From an uncultured Prevotellaceae bacterium (lineage in GTDB: Bacteria > Bacteroidota > Bacteroidia > Bacteroidales > Bacteroidaceae): a stretch of DNA of 6,528 nt. Under the pieces are notes generated by a model. That model saw nothing but the letters and a program-made list of their open reading frames with translations. It searched no databases and was not told the DNA's origin. Shown here one piece after another: positions 1 to 6,276 of this stretch. The DNA is taken from positions 1 through 6,528 of the forward strand of contig CALZOH010000181.1 in NCBI GenBank assembly GCA_945827465.1, in the 5' to 3' direction. Positions within the stretch are counted from its first letter, which is position 1; every line of letters begins with the position of its first letter. The translations under genes were made by a program, and so were the position numbers.

Positions 1-54
1 AATCAGCAAGAAAAGGACAACATCCAAGACGCCGACTTCGAGGAGGTGAAGTAA
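1..54 (+). CDS. dnaK: Chaperone protein DnaK, C-terminal end only (partial)
   Basis: The frame is open from base 1 and reads 17 residues ending DADFEEVK before a TAA at 52-54. That acidic tail ending in (D/A)DFEEVK is what I know from the disordered C-terminus of Hsp70/DnaK in Bacteroidales; the ATPase and substrate-binding domains lie outside the window. DnaK is the cytoplasmic ATP-dependent chaperone that works with DnaJ and GrpE. The codons here are GC-rich at third positions (GAC, GCC, TTC, GAG), as in a highly expressed gene, unlike the AT-ending codons in the second copy of this tail at the right end of the window. The gene is followed by a hairpin terminator and faces a convergent operon. 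The identification rests on a short tail, but the matching copy at 6453-6482 strengthens it. Confidence 0.8.
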   Translation, partial: NQQEKDNIQDADFEEVK

Positions 55-57
55 GGC
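40..57 (+). repeat. Left direct repeat / putative attachment site in the dnaK 3' end
   Basis: This 18-base segment covers the last four codons of dnaK, its stop codon and the next three bases (GGC). It recurs at 6468-6485 in the same orientation with one mismatch (G at 45, A at 6473); the final 12 bases, GTGAAGTAAGGC, are identical. Similarity stops right after GGC. A repeat that overlaps the end of a housekeeping gene and leaves the gene intact is the usual signature of tyrosine-recombinase integration. The exact crossover point cannot be fixed from the sequence. Confidence 0.6.
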
Positions 58-84
58 ACCTATAGAAATTAAGAATACACTATC

Positions 85-128
85 AAATGGCGTATAGCTC
101 TGGTGAGTTACACGCCATTTACTTTTTA
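85..128 (+). terminator. Intrinsic terminator after dnaK
   Basis: AAATGGCGT at 85-93 pairs perfectly with ACGCCATTT at 112-120, giving a nine-base-pair stem with an 18-base loop, followed by the T-rich run ACTTTTTA at 121-128. It lies 30 bases after the dnaK stop and 22 bases from the stop of the convergent Nudix gene, so it probably ends dnaK transcription. On the - strand the hairpin is followed by less T-rich sequence, so it may act only weakly on the operon. Confidence 0.75.
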
Positions 129-142
129 TAGGCTCATGTTTT

Positions 143-562
143 CTATGTGCTTATTATTGTTGATAAGGTCGTAATTGATTCCACAACCCCGACATCTGCA
201 ACTGCCCATTCAAGGTTTGATAGCTGTGAATAGGGGAGCCATTTGTGAGCGTTGCGCTCATTCATAGTAAAAGTGCGACCTGTCATGGACGTGCAAAGAT
301 ATGCTACCATCGTGATACGGAAATCCGGATATTCATGCTCCACGGTGACAAGGTGCTTGTCTACACGAACATCCATTGCCATCTCTTCGAGAATCTCACG
401 ATGCAGGGCTTCTACGGGAGTCTCTCCTGGCTCTATTTTCCCTCCGGGAAATTCCCACTTATAGCTCGTGTATTCAAACTTCGTCTGTCCTCGTTGCATA
501 CACAGCACTTCGTCATTGTCTACGATGACTGCTGCCACAACGTTATAATGTTTCTTCTCCAT
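143..562 (-). CDS. MutT-like Nudix (deoxy)nucleoside triphosphate pyrophosphohydrolase
   Basis: This is a small single-domain Nudix hydrolase of 139 residues if it starts at the ATG at 562 (144 if at the ATG at 577). Enzymes of this type cleave a nucleoside triphosphate or similar substrate to the monophosphate plus pyrophosphate; MutT proper removes 8-oxo-dGTP. The N-terminal strand (NVVAAVIV), the WEFPGGKIEPGE segment and the Nudix box G-x5-E-x7-RE-I-x-EE follow the MutT pattern; numbered from 562 the box runs from about residue 41 to 63. The catalytic REILEE glutamates are present, but the last glycine of the box is alanine (EEMAM). I prefer the 562 start because MEKKHYNVVAAVI matches the usual beginning of the family and sits four bases after the upstream stop at 567-569; the 577 start would overlap the upstream gene. 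It is the last gene of the operon. The true substrate is unknown. Confidence 0.88.
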   Translation of the reverse strand: MEKKHYNVVAAVIVDNDEVLCMQRGQTKFEYTSYKWEFPGGKIEPGETPVEALHREILEEMAMDVRVDKHLVTVEHEYPDFRITMVAYLCTSMTGRTFTMNERNAHKWLPYSQLSNLEWAVADVGVVESITTLSTIIST

Positions 563-566
563 AACT

Positions 567-1136
567 TTATACGGCATTGATGAATTTTGGCAGAATAGGT
601 TGGTGCGTCTGCCAATTGATCTTCATAGGTTTATCGTCCTTTGAACGGATGTAGTCAACAAGACCGAAGCAGATGAATGGGCATGTGTTGCCGAAGCCGT
701 CCTTTTTATTTTCACGGACAAAAAGCAGGAACTTCTTGCCATTCTTTTTCTGTTCGACGAATCGCTTGCCTTTACCTTGGTGGGAATCGGTATTCTGCGA
801 CTCCCAATGGAACTCGTTCTCGCTGACTACATAGTCGTTGTACATTGTTTCAGCAGAGAAATCTTTATCTGACTTGTTTAACGTAACGAAGAAAAGTTCA
901 GTATTCAATTCCTCGATGTTGAATATACCGGCCACCGAACCTTGCATCCTCTTATCGGCTGTCTGTCGCTTGAAGATTGAAAAAACTTCCTCACGAGTGT
1001 AGCAGCCATATTGCTCAAGACTCACGGGCATTCCTTCACCCACGGAAAATGTCTTGGTTTCGAGATTGGCAAGCAAATAATCTGTTAGTTCAAGTATTTC
1101 GGAAATGAACGCTGGATAATCAGCCAGACGACGCAT
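567..1136 (-). CDS. DUF3427 C-terminal part of the PLD/DEAH helicase, out of frame with it
   Basis: These 189 residues resemble the DUF3427 region normally found as the C-terminus of proteins with PLD and superfamily 2 helicase domains. Visible landmarks are YTREEVFSIF (residues 46-55), FHWESQN (109-115), KFLLFVRE (135-142) and FGLVDY followed by KPMKINW near the end. The ATG at 1136 lies inside the end of the upstream helicase frame (GAAGAATGCGTC). Adding one A there, giving GAAGAAATG, would join the two frames into a continuous protein of about 1030 residues. The fragment is therefore best read as the broken-off tail of the helicase. It could still be made by re-initiation, since the helicase frame stops 49 bases downstream of this ATG and the DUF3427 frame itself is intact. 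The function of DUF3427 is not known to me. Confidence 0.85.
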   Translation of the reverse strand: MRRLADYPAFISEILELTDYLLANLETKTFSVGEGMPVSLEQYGCYTREEVFSIFKRQTADKRMQGSVAGIFNIEELNTELFFVTLNKSDKDFSAETMYNDYVVSENEFHWESQNTDSHQGKGKRFVEQKKNGKKFLLFVRENKKDGFGNTCPFICFGLVDYIRSKDDKPMKINWQTHQPILPKFINAV

Positions 1137-3658
1137 TCTTCACCAATACTCTTTACGCCAACTTTGCTTATTTTATCGATAAAAAGTGCATAATAAAGCA
1201 TTACGGCAAATGTCTCCTCACGCTCATCGCTACACTTAATGTTTCCTTTGGCAAGCATTGTTTTGCGAATAAAGTTCATGTATGAAACGCTATTCACGTG
1301 TACGAGATTACCAATACCTTTCACAAAACGATTTGTGTTCTCATCATCAGGATAATCGCACATTCCTGCCTCACGTTTCAAACTGGACCAACAGTTGCCA
1401 CTCTTGTATATGAGACGAATGTCCAGTCCGTTATTCTCCATGAACTCAGCGAGTGTTGGAGTGTGGGTGTAGGTACGTAGTTCCTTTACGAGACGTTCCT
1501 TATTATAGATGGCTGCTTTGATGTTTTGCAACACGTACTCCTGTGCCTTTTCTTCCATGTGGATGGTGCATCCATGTGGAAGAAGTGTAAAGCCATTCTT
1601 AACCTGATCCACCACACTTTTGTCTGTACGGGTGAGAAGGCTGCGGAAACGGCTGGCAAAGTCGTACGTCTGGTTGAGTTGAGCAACGAAGTCGAATACC
1701 GTCAGTTGCTGCTTGCCAGGATAAAGACTAAGACCACGTCCAAGCTGTTGTAGGAAGATAGTCAACGACTCTGTAGGACGCAGGAAGAGTACCGTATCGA
1801 CTGCAGGAATATCCACGCCCTCGTTGAAAATATCCACCACAAAGAGGTAGTTGATTTCACCCTTTGCTAACTGCTTATTCAGAGAGAGTCGTTCTGCATC
1901 GTTGTCAGAAGTCAGATAATCTGCTTTCAAACCTGCGCGACAGAATTCCTCGGCCATGTACTGGGCATGCTTCTTTGTGGCACAGAATCCCAATGCACGG
2001 CACTTATGTTCGTCAGCCAGATAATATTGCAGACGGTTTATAATCAATCCTACTCGTTCGCAATTGCACAATTTCTCCGTGAGTTTGGTTGCCACATAAC
2101 GGTCGCCTTGCATGAGTTCTTCGTCCGTGAGATCGGTATCATCGCTGATGCAAAGGTACTGGAAAGGAGTCAGTAAACCTTCATCAAGGGCTTTAGGCAA
2201 ACGAATCTCAGCACTAATCTGGCCAGCAAAGTCTGGTAGCAGACTTACGCCATCCATACGCTCGGGAGTAGCAGTAAGACCTACAAGCAGCTTAGGCGTA
2301 AACTTACAGAGTATCTTTCGATAGCTGTCGGCTACGAGGTGGTGTGCCTCGTCAATAACAATGTAGTCGTAATAGTCAGATGGAAGACTCCGGAAGATGC
2401 CTTCATACTTCGAGTTGAATGTTGCGACTGATATAAACAGATAATCAATGCCATTATTCGGTCGCGAATCACCAACCCACAAGTCTCCAAAATTGGCATC
2501 CTGTAGAACGCTTCTGTATGTTCTGCGCGATTGCTTGAGGATTTCCTCACGATGAGCCACAAACAACAATCGGTGTGTACCTTCTGTTTGTTCGGTGAAT
2601 ACTTTATAGTCAAAAGCGGAAATGACTGTTTTACCTGTACCCGTTGCAGCTACAATAAGGTTACGATGCACACCCGCTTCGCGCATCACAGACAATTTGT
2701 CGAGTATCTGCTTCTGATGGGGCAAAATGGTGTACTTAGCCAATACATCTGTTGAGAGTTTTGGCTCGCGAATTTTCTGAAGTTCTTTATATAGTTTGTC
2801 TATACCCCCTTCGAAGAAATCCTCGAAGTTGTGACTATTCCAATAAATATCAAATGTGGCAAGGGCAGCATTAATGATGTGCGGATTCTCTATGTTGGTC
2901 ACACGAATGTTCCATTCAAGGCCGTCGGTCTGTGCCGACTTCGACAAATTGCTCGAACCGATATAAGCCGTACTGAAGCCCGAATTGCGTTCAAATATGT
3001 AAGACTTAGCATGTAGACGTTCTATCTCGGTATTATACGAAATGCGTATTTCCGTATTGGGAAGGCTTGCCAAACGCTCCACCGCCTTGGTATCCGTCAC
3101 GCCACAATAGGTGGTTGTGATAATGCGAAGTTTATGTTGAGAATTACTACAGAAACGTTTCAGATGATCGTAGATGAGGTTTACACCTGAAAGTCTCAAG
3201 AAGGAAACAATCATGCAGATGCTGTCGGCACTCTCTATGTCACGCTCAATCTCGCTACTGAGAGATACATGACTTTGTCCACCCGTAAATAGATTACTCA
3301 CTCTGAAACCCGTAAGAGGACGCACCGGCGTACTGTTAGTTGCTTTCAGTCGTGCCTCTTCATGTTGTGAGACAACAGCTGACAGCATTTGCTTCTCATC
3401 AACAATTTTTTCCTCCTTCCCTTCTCCCAGGAAATCAATCAGCCGATTGGCAAAATCAGTGCGCTCTTCTGCTGAAAGATTCTCGTCAGAAAGGCGATTG
3501 CGGATGAGCTTGCTCAGATGCTCCGCAAGCATATTGGGCGACTCTGCACTATCGATATCTTCCAGCTTACACACCCTACCTACCGATGACGCATCAAGCA
3601 TGTCTTGCCTAAGCCCGTCAGTTATAAGGTTCTCGTATGTTCCTTCAACCAGTATCAT
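1085..3658 (-). CDS. PLD-like nuclease / DEAH-box superfamily 2 helicase, C-terminally frameshifted
   Basis: This 857-residue protein joins a helical N-terminal region (about 1-120), a phospholipase-D-like nuclease domain (about 135-280) and an SF2 helicase core (about 305-680). The PLD domain shows LHAKSYIFE (H216, K218, with Glu223 where Asp is usual) and GSSN at 234-237. The helicase has a Q-like motif (LPHQ, 312-315), Walker A AATGTGKT (337-344), DEAH (436-439), TATP (462-465), motif V-like VVDIFNEGVDIP (607-618) and motif VI QQLGRG (637-642). The family is an ATP-dependent nucleic-acid translocase coupled to a possible nuclease, often found in accessory and defence regions. Residues up to Glu841 look native; the last 16 residues come from a shifted frame, with the DUF3427 tail in the other frame from 1136. 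It starts nine bases after the stop of the preceding gene, so it belongs to the same operon. The domain calls are firm; the biological role is inferred. Confidence 0.93.
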   Translation of the reverse strand: MILVEGTYENLITDGLRQDMLDASSVGRVCKLEDIDSAESPNMLAEHLSKLIRNRLSDENLSAEERTDFANRLIDFLGEGKEEKIVDEKQMLSAVVSQHEEARLKATNSTPVRPLTGFRVSNLFTGGQSHVSLSSEIERDIESADSICMIVSFLRLSGVNLIYDHLKRFCSNSQHKLRIITTTYCGVTDTKAVERLASLPNTEIRISYNTEIERLHAKSYIFERNSGFSTAYIGSSNLSKSAQTDGLEWNIRVTNIENPHIINAALATFDIYWNSHNFEDFFEGGIDKLYKELQKIREPKLSTDVLAKYTILPHQKQILDKLSVMREAGVHRNLIVAATGTGKTVISAFDYKVFTEQTEGTHRLLFVAHREEILKQSRRTYRSVLQDANFGDLWVGDSRPNNGIDYLFISVATFNSKYEGIFRSLPSDYYDYIVIDEAHHLVADSYRKILCKFTPKLLVGLTATPERMDGVSLLPDFAGQISAEIRLPKALDEGLLTPFQYLCISDDTDLTDEELMQGDRYVATKLTEKLCNCERVGLIINRLQYYLADEHKCRALGFCATKKHAQYMAEEFCRAGLKADYLTSDNDAERLSLNKQLAKGEINYLFVVDIFNEGVDIPAVDTVLFLRPTESLTIFLQQLGRGLSLYPGKQQLTVFDFVAQLNQTYDFASRFRSLLTRTDKSVVDQVKNGFTLLPHGCTIHMEEKAQEYVLQNIKAAIYNKERLVKELRTYTHTPTLAEFMENNGLDIRLIYKSGNCWSSLKREAGMCDYPDDENTNRFVKGIGNLVHVNSVSYMNFIRKTMLAKGNIKCSDEREETFAVMLYYALFIDKISKVGVKSIGEECVVWLIIQRSFPKYLN
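1128..1140 (-). other. Frameshift site separating the helicase from DUF3427
   Basis: On the - strand the sequence reads GGTGAAGAATGCGTC. The helicase frame reads Gly-Glu-Glu-Cys-Val-Val and soon ends, while the frame starting at ATG reads MRRLADYP and continues into DUF3427. Loss of one A from a former GAAGAAATG is the simplest explanation. No slippery heptamer that would suggest programmed frameshifting is visible. Confidence 0.7.
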
Positions 3659-3667
3659 TGTTTTTAT

Positions 3668-4072
3668 CTATTGCCCATAAAGTATTATCGCCCAATGCCC
3701 AGTCTTATCACTTCCAACAAATTGGATGAGATTCATGTCACAGAGAACATAAAGGTCACGTTTCGTAGTTCTAAGAATTATACCTAAAACTACGGATTGA
3801 TCTTGCGCGTTTACCATACCATTTACAGTGTCATTATCTTGGGCAGTATTTGGGCGGTCGAACTCTTTTTCAGTTGTCCACACTGCCATCAACGTTGCCT
3901 TCAGAATGAACGCGTCAACATGGGATGACGGGATGGCGCAGCCTTTTGTTTCCAACTCACTACAGATACGGTCAATAATACCTTCGCCGAACGCTTTGGC
4001 TTCTATCTGAATGCTCTTTCGATCGTACGTCTGGCTTTCTTTGCAAGTCTGAATTTCCTCTATTGTCATCAT
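3668..4072 (-). CDS. Short protein with AlbA_2-like N-terminus and winged-helix C-terminus
   Basis: This is a 134-residue soluble protein (ATGs at 4072 and 4069). Residues 12-27 (ESQTYDRKSIQIEAKA) look like the first strand and helix of an AlbA_2 (Schlafen-type) ATP-binding protein. Residues 101-129 (RTTKRDLYVL, then LIQFVGSDKTGHW) look like the recognition helix and wing of the winged-helix domain that ends such proteins. The wing closely resembles that of the neighbouring AlbA_2 protein (GSDKAGYW). The AFAN-x-GG motif and the HATPase-type domain expected between these ends are missing, and I do not recognise the middle (about 28-96). It may be an internally deleted relative of the first gene, or a real small DNA-binding protein. 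It lies six bases after the old stop (4079-4081) of the preceding frame and nine bases before the helicase start, so it is co-transcribed. Confidence 0.65.
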   Translation of the reverse strand: MMTIEEIQTCKESQTYDRKSIQIEAKAFGEGIIDRICSELETKGCAIPSSHVDAFILKATLMAVWTTEKEFDRPNTAQDNDTVNGMVNAQDQSVVLGIILRTTKRDLYVLCDMNLIQFVGSDKTGHWAIILYGQ

Positions 4073-4078
4073 TTCGAC

Positions 4079-4117
4079 TTATTTCTCTTGATTAAACTCA
4101 TTCTGTCTAACCAACTC
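4079..4117 (-). pseudogene. In-frame remnant of the HTH C-terminus beyond a TAG
   Basis: Directly after the TAG at 4118-4120 the same frame stays open for 12 codons, ELVRQNEFNQEK, and ends with TAA at 4079-4081, seven bases before the next ATG at 4072. In XRE-type proteins the end of the domain commonly reads like V-D/P-V-K-E-L-V, so EVPV-stop-ELVR fits an AAG to TAG nonsense change. About four residues also seem to be missing just before EVPV. Confidence 0.5.
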
Positions 4118-4711
4118 CTAAACTGGTACTTCAATAGCGATAAGTACCTCAAGACTTGGCTGGGTAGTGTTGGTCACCCAATTGGAAACAGTAGCAGGAT
4201 CCTTACCTAATTTATCGGTCAGCCATTTGTTGTTCAAATAGTGTTCTGCAAATGCGCAAGCACTGGCAAGAATCGCATTCCGTTCTTCCTCTGTGAACAT
4301 CTTGATTTTATCTGCCAACCATTCAAGTTCTCTTTGCAGAAGTGCTTGTTGCTTTTCATTCTGATGTTCCAATAGAATTGCTACATTTTCTTGTTGCTTT
4401 TTGGTCAAGGCATTTTCCAATGCCAGATTCTTTCGTTTAAGGACATTGAATTTCAGCAATGCGGCAATGTAGATACAGAAATAACCTACCGCAACATCGA
4501 ATATCAGAACAAGAAGATAATTGCTGTTTGAATTTTTAGTGTCTCCGGTTAGACACTCACTGATAGGAATCACGGCAAATAGCATGCTGATAGCTATTGC
4601 ATAAAGCACTCTGTATCGCGTTTTATGGCTTACCTGCGGTAAGGAGGCAAACAAAAAGGCAATAATCAAAACGGCAATTATTGTACAATGTGGAATGAAA
4701 GATGTTCCCAT
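4118..4711 (-). CDS. Membrane-anchored coiled-coil protein with shortened XRE-type HTH
   Basis: From the ATG at 4711, four bases after the upstream stop, the protein has 197 residues. Three hydrophobic segments (about residues 6-25, 35-53 and 65-87) are followed by a charged, Gln/Glu/Lys-rich probable coiled coil (about 91-135) and a C-terminal helix-turn-helix. The HTH segment WLTDKLGKDPATVSNW followed by NTTQPSLE matches Cro/C1-type regulators seen in Bacteroidales accessory regions. The reading ends early with IAIEVPV and a TAG at 4118-4120, where the family would continue with a fifth helix. In the same frame after the TAG the sequence reads ELVRQNEFNQEK and ends at 4079-4081, so a tail has been cut off. 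An earlier ATG at 4777 adds a hydrophobic stretch but overlaps the upstream gene by 62 bases; I consider it less likely. The combination of membrane helices and HTH is unusual; function unknown. Confidence 0.7.
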   Translation of the reverse strand: MGTSFIPHCTIIAVLIIAFLFASLPQVSHKTRYRVLYAIAISMLFAVIPISECLTGDTKNSNSNYLLVLIFDVAVGYFCIYIAALLKFNVLKRKNLALENALTKKQQENVAILLEHQNEKQQALLQRELEWLADKIKMFTEEERNAILASACAFAEHYLNNKWLTDKLGKDPATVSNWVTNTTQPSLEVLIAIEVPV

Positions 4712-4715
4712 AGGT

Positions 4716-5561
4716 TTATTGCTCAGTTTGAGGGTTAACAATAATGCGCCAATAGCCAGCTTTATCAGAACCTTCATGCGTAAGAATCCCTCTGTCTCGA
4801 AGATTTTTTATCTGTTTCTTGACACCATCTAAAGAGATACCCAATTCATCTGCCATTTTTTCACGAGTTATCATCGGGTTAGATATAACCATATCTATTA
4901 TACGCTGAGCCGTTCTACCAACTGATTTGTTAGTATTCCTTTTTACGGGATACTTTTTGGGGGTACTATTTTCGTTTACAGGGTACTTTTTCACCGAACT
5001 TTCTTCGTTTACAGGGAACTTTTCGAGGGTACTATTTACCCTGTAGGCTACTTCCACCACAGGAATTCTTCCGTTCTCACTCCAGTTCAGATTATAGAAA
5101 GTGGTGTAGAAAGAGGTCGCTTCCGTTTGATATTGTGGCTCTTTTCCTTGCAGGAAATTAGGAAGTTTCTCCGTAAGTTCCCGCATTTTGCGTAAGCCGG
5201 AGCCACGTTTCTCCATATAGTCCAACTGTGTGAACATGTCTGCAATGACGGGGTTACGGCGCATGGACGGCACTTTGTATATGTCGCGGTCTTGAATCTG
5301 TGTACCGTCAAGCATGGCGCCCGGCGATACCAGTTCTACGCGGTCATCATAAATGTCAATATGTACTTCACCGCCCATCATGGTATAATCCCTATGGATA
5401 AGGTGGTTTACCAACCCTTCAAAGATGGCACGGTCGGAGTAGTCAGGAAGGTTCAGACGATAATTCGGCATCTTCACCCATCCGCTCATTGTGTAGTTCT
5501 TGATGAAATCCATACCGTATTTCAATAGCAATACAAGGTTAGCCCGATGCTCTATGGAACT
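4716..5561 (-). CDS. AlbA_2/HATPase_c_4 protein, C-terminal half (frame-disrupted)
   Basis: This is the second half of a Schlafen-AlbA_2 type ATP-binding protein of the RecG-like COG2865 group. Protein-like sequence begins around 5561 (SSIEHRANLV) without its own good start; possible internal starts are TTG at 5531 and ATG at 5513. Numbered from 5531, residues 33-115 form the HATPase_c_4 region: EGLVNHLIHRDY (38-49), GGEVHIDIYDDR (53-64), RRNPVIADMF (91-100) and the Gly-rich RGSGLRKM (109-116). A repetitive linker follows (165-197), then a winged-helix DNA-binding domain (about 205-265) with EKMADELGIS and the wing GSDKAGYW. Rejoined with the N-terminal half it makes about 503 residues. Such proteins are usually regarded as ATP-binding regulators or nucleic-acid-binding factors; the exact activity is unknown. 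It ends four bases before the ATG at 4711. Confidence 0.85.
   Translation of the reverse strand, partial: SSIEHRANLVLLLKYGMDFIKNYTMSGWVKMPNYRLNLPDYSDRAIFEGLVNHLIHRDYTMMGGEVHIDIYDDRVELVSPGAMLDGTQIQDRDIYKVPSMRRNPVIADMFTQLDYMEKRGSGLRKMRELTEKLPNFLQGKEPQYQTEATSFYTTFYNLNWSENGRIPVVEVAYRVNSTLEKFPVNEESSVKKYPVNENSTPKKYPVKRNTNKSVGRTAQRIIDMVISNPMITREKMADELGISLDGVKKQIKNLRDRGILTHEGSDKAGYWRIIVNPQTEQ
4941..5039 (-). repeat. Three tandem copies of about 33 bases inside the AlbA_2 gene
   Basis: The linker between the ATPase-like and winged-helix parts repeats an 11-residue unit. Successive copies read VNSTLEKFP (two residues short), VNEESSVKKYP and VNENSTPKKYP, followed by a partial VKRN. At DNA level GTTTACAGGG and GGGTACT-type blocks recur on the + strand. 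The units keep the frame, so copy number can vary without breaking the protein. Confidence 0.7.
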
Positions 5562-5570
5562 ATGGCATCA
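5552..5570 (-). other. Frameshift zone splitting the AlbA_2 protein
   Basis: The frame of the N-terminal half stops at TAG 5552-5554 and the frame of the C-terminal half is closed upstream by TGA at 5568-5570, so the lesion lies within about 15 bases. The - strand here reads GCCATAGTTCCATAGAG, with CCATAG twice eight bases apart, a possible slippage setting. A net change of minus one base (or its equivalent modulo three, such as minus four or plus eight minus none) relative to an intact gene explains it. Confidence 0.75.
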
Positions 5571-6226
5571 TCTTTATAAAGTCCAGTCCAACGAGTGCAG
5601 AAAATACGTAATTGGAATACGGTGCAGTTATCCACGAACAATAATCCTGCATTGGTCAATTTACCGTCAGGAGTAACCAAACCGAATGATTCCAGATATT
5701 TGTCGTTCCATTCCTGATGGGTTTGTTCACGGAAAGTATTGGCAAGGATGATGAACGAGTGTTTGCTGGCATCCACTTGGGTAGGCAGTGAATCCCATGT
5801 CATGTGCGTACCCTTTAGTACCAACGAAAGAAGTTGCTGTGAATTACACTCTACGCTTTCATTGCCAACCCGTACATACGCGGTACATATTCCGTCCTGA
5901 TAATAGTAATAAGGTGTAAGCGTTCCAGCCTTTGCTTTCACTTCAAGCAAAGAGTGCCCTTCGTGTTCCATCGGAATAAGTTGTATTTCCGGTACAGGGT
6001 CAAGTCTTGCTTTGATGGTTTCGCTGATAAAGTCTGCATCGGCCTGCGGATTTTCCAAACCTACAATCACTCCGTCATCGTTCACTCCATAGAACAAACT
6101 GCCGCCATCCGTATTGGCAAAAGCCGATACAGATTTAAGCCATGACTTCACTTTCTTACGTTCCAGCATTATTTTGAAATCGTAAGCCGAGCATTCCGCT
6201 ATCAATGTATTGTTATGAATTTGCAT
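5552..6226 (-). CDS. AlbA_2 (Schlafen-type) ATP-binding protein, N-terminal half
   Basis: This is the first gene of the operon, 224 residues from the ATG at 6226. It carries the AlbA_2 fold: ECSAYDFK near residue 11, then KSWLKSVSAFANTDGG and FYGVNDDG (about 27-52), then DPVPEIQL, PYYYYQDG and AYVRVGNESV (about 76-126), and LTNAGLLFVDN (190-200) leading to the next domain. The frame ends YKDDAIVP at the TAG 5552-5554, while the HATPase_c_4 half continues in another frame from 5561, so the original protein was about 503 residues. An upstream ATG at 6310 would add 28 residues, but the good -7 promoter element lies between it and 6226, and MQIHNNTLIAEC fits the family start. The protein probably binds nucleotide or nucleic acid in the cytoplasm and, with its winged helix, may control its own operon; that role is inferred. 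Confidence 0.87.
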   Translation of the reverse strand: MQIHNNTLIAECSAYDFKIMLERKKVKSWLKSVSAFANTDGGSLFYGVNDDGVIVGLENPQADADFISETIKARLDPVPEIQLIPMEHEGHSLLEVKAKAGTLTPYYYYQDGICTAYVRVGNESVECNSQQLLSLVLKGTHMTWDSLPTQVDASKHSFIILANTFREQTHQEWNDKYLESFGLVTPDGKLTNAGLLFVDNCTVFQLRIFCTRWTGLYKDDAIVP

Positions 6227-6268
6227 TGTTTTCTTATTATTCTTAGGACACAATATCCAATTCATATA

Positions 6269-6276
6269 CAAAGGTA
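6269..6276 (-). promoter_or_regulatory. Bacteroidetes-type -7 element for the operon
   Basis: The - strand reads TACCTTTG, an exact fit to the Bacteroidetes sigma-ABfr -7 consensus TAnnTTTG. It places the transcription start near 6262 and leaves a leader of about 36 bases before the ATG at 6226. The -33 element is weak: TTTA at 6299-6302 with 22 bases between, rather than TTTG with 19-21. Confidence 0.6.

Noticed and set aside
245..580. Open frame of 111 codons on the + strand
   Set aside because: It lies opposite the Nudix gene, whose protein has clear family motifs; the + strand product shows no recognisable domain. The other + strand frames between 1298 and 6145 are rejected for the same reason.
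1085..1140. Programmed ribosomal frameshift joining the helicase and DUF3427
   Set aside because: No slippery heptamer or obvious downstream stem-loop is visible; a single lost A explains the geometry.
4712..4777. ATG at 4777 as start of the membrane-HTH protein
   Set aside because: It would overlap the winged-helix coding end of the preceding gene by about 60 bases, whereas the ATG at 4711 follows that stop by four bases like other junctions in the operon.
4941..5039. CRISPR-like array
   Set aside because: The repeats are contiguous, imperfect, in frame and encode a low-complexity linker; there are no spacers.
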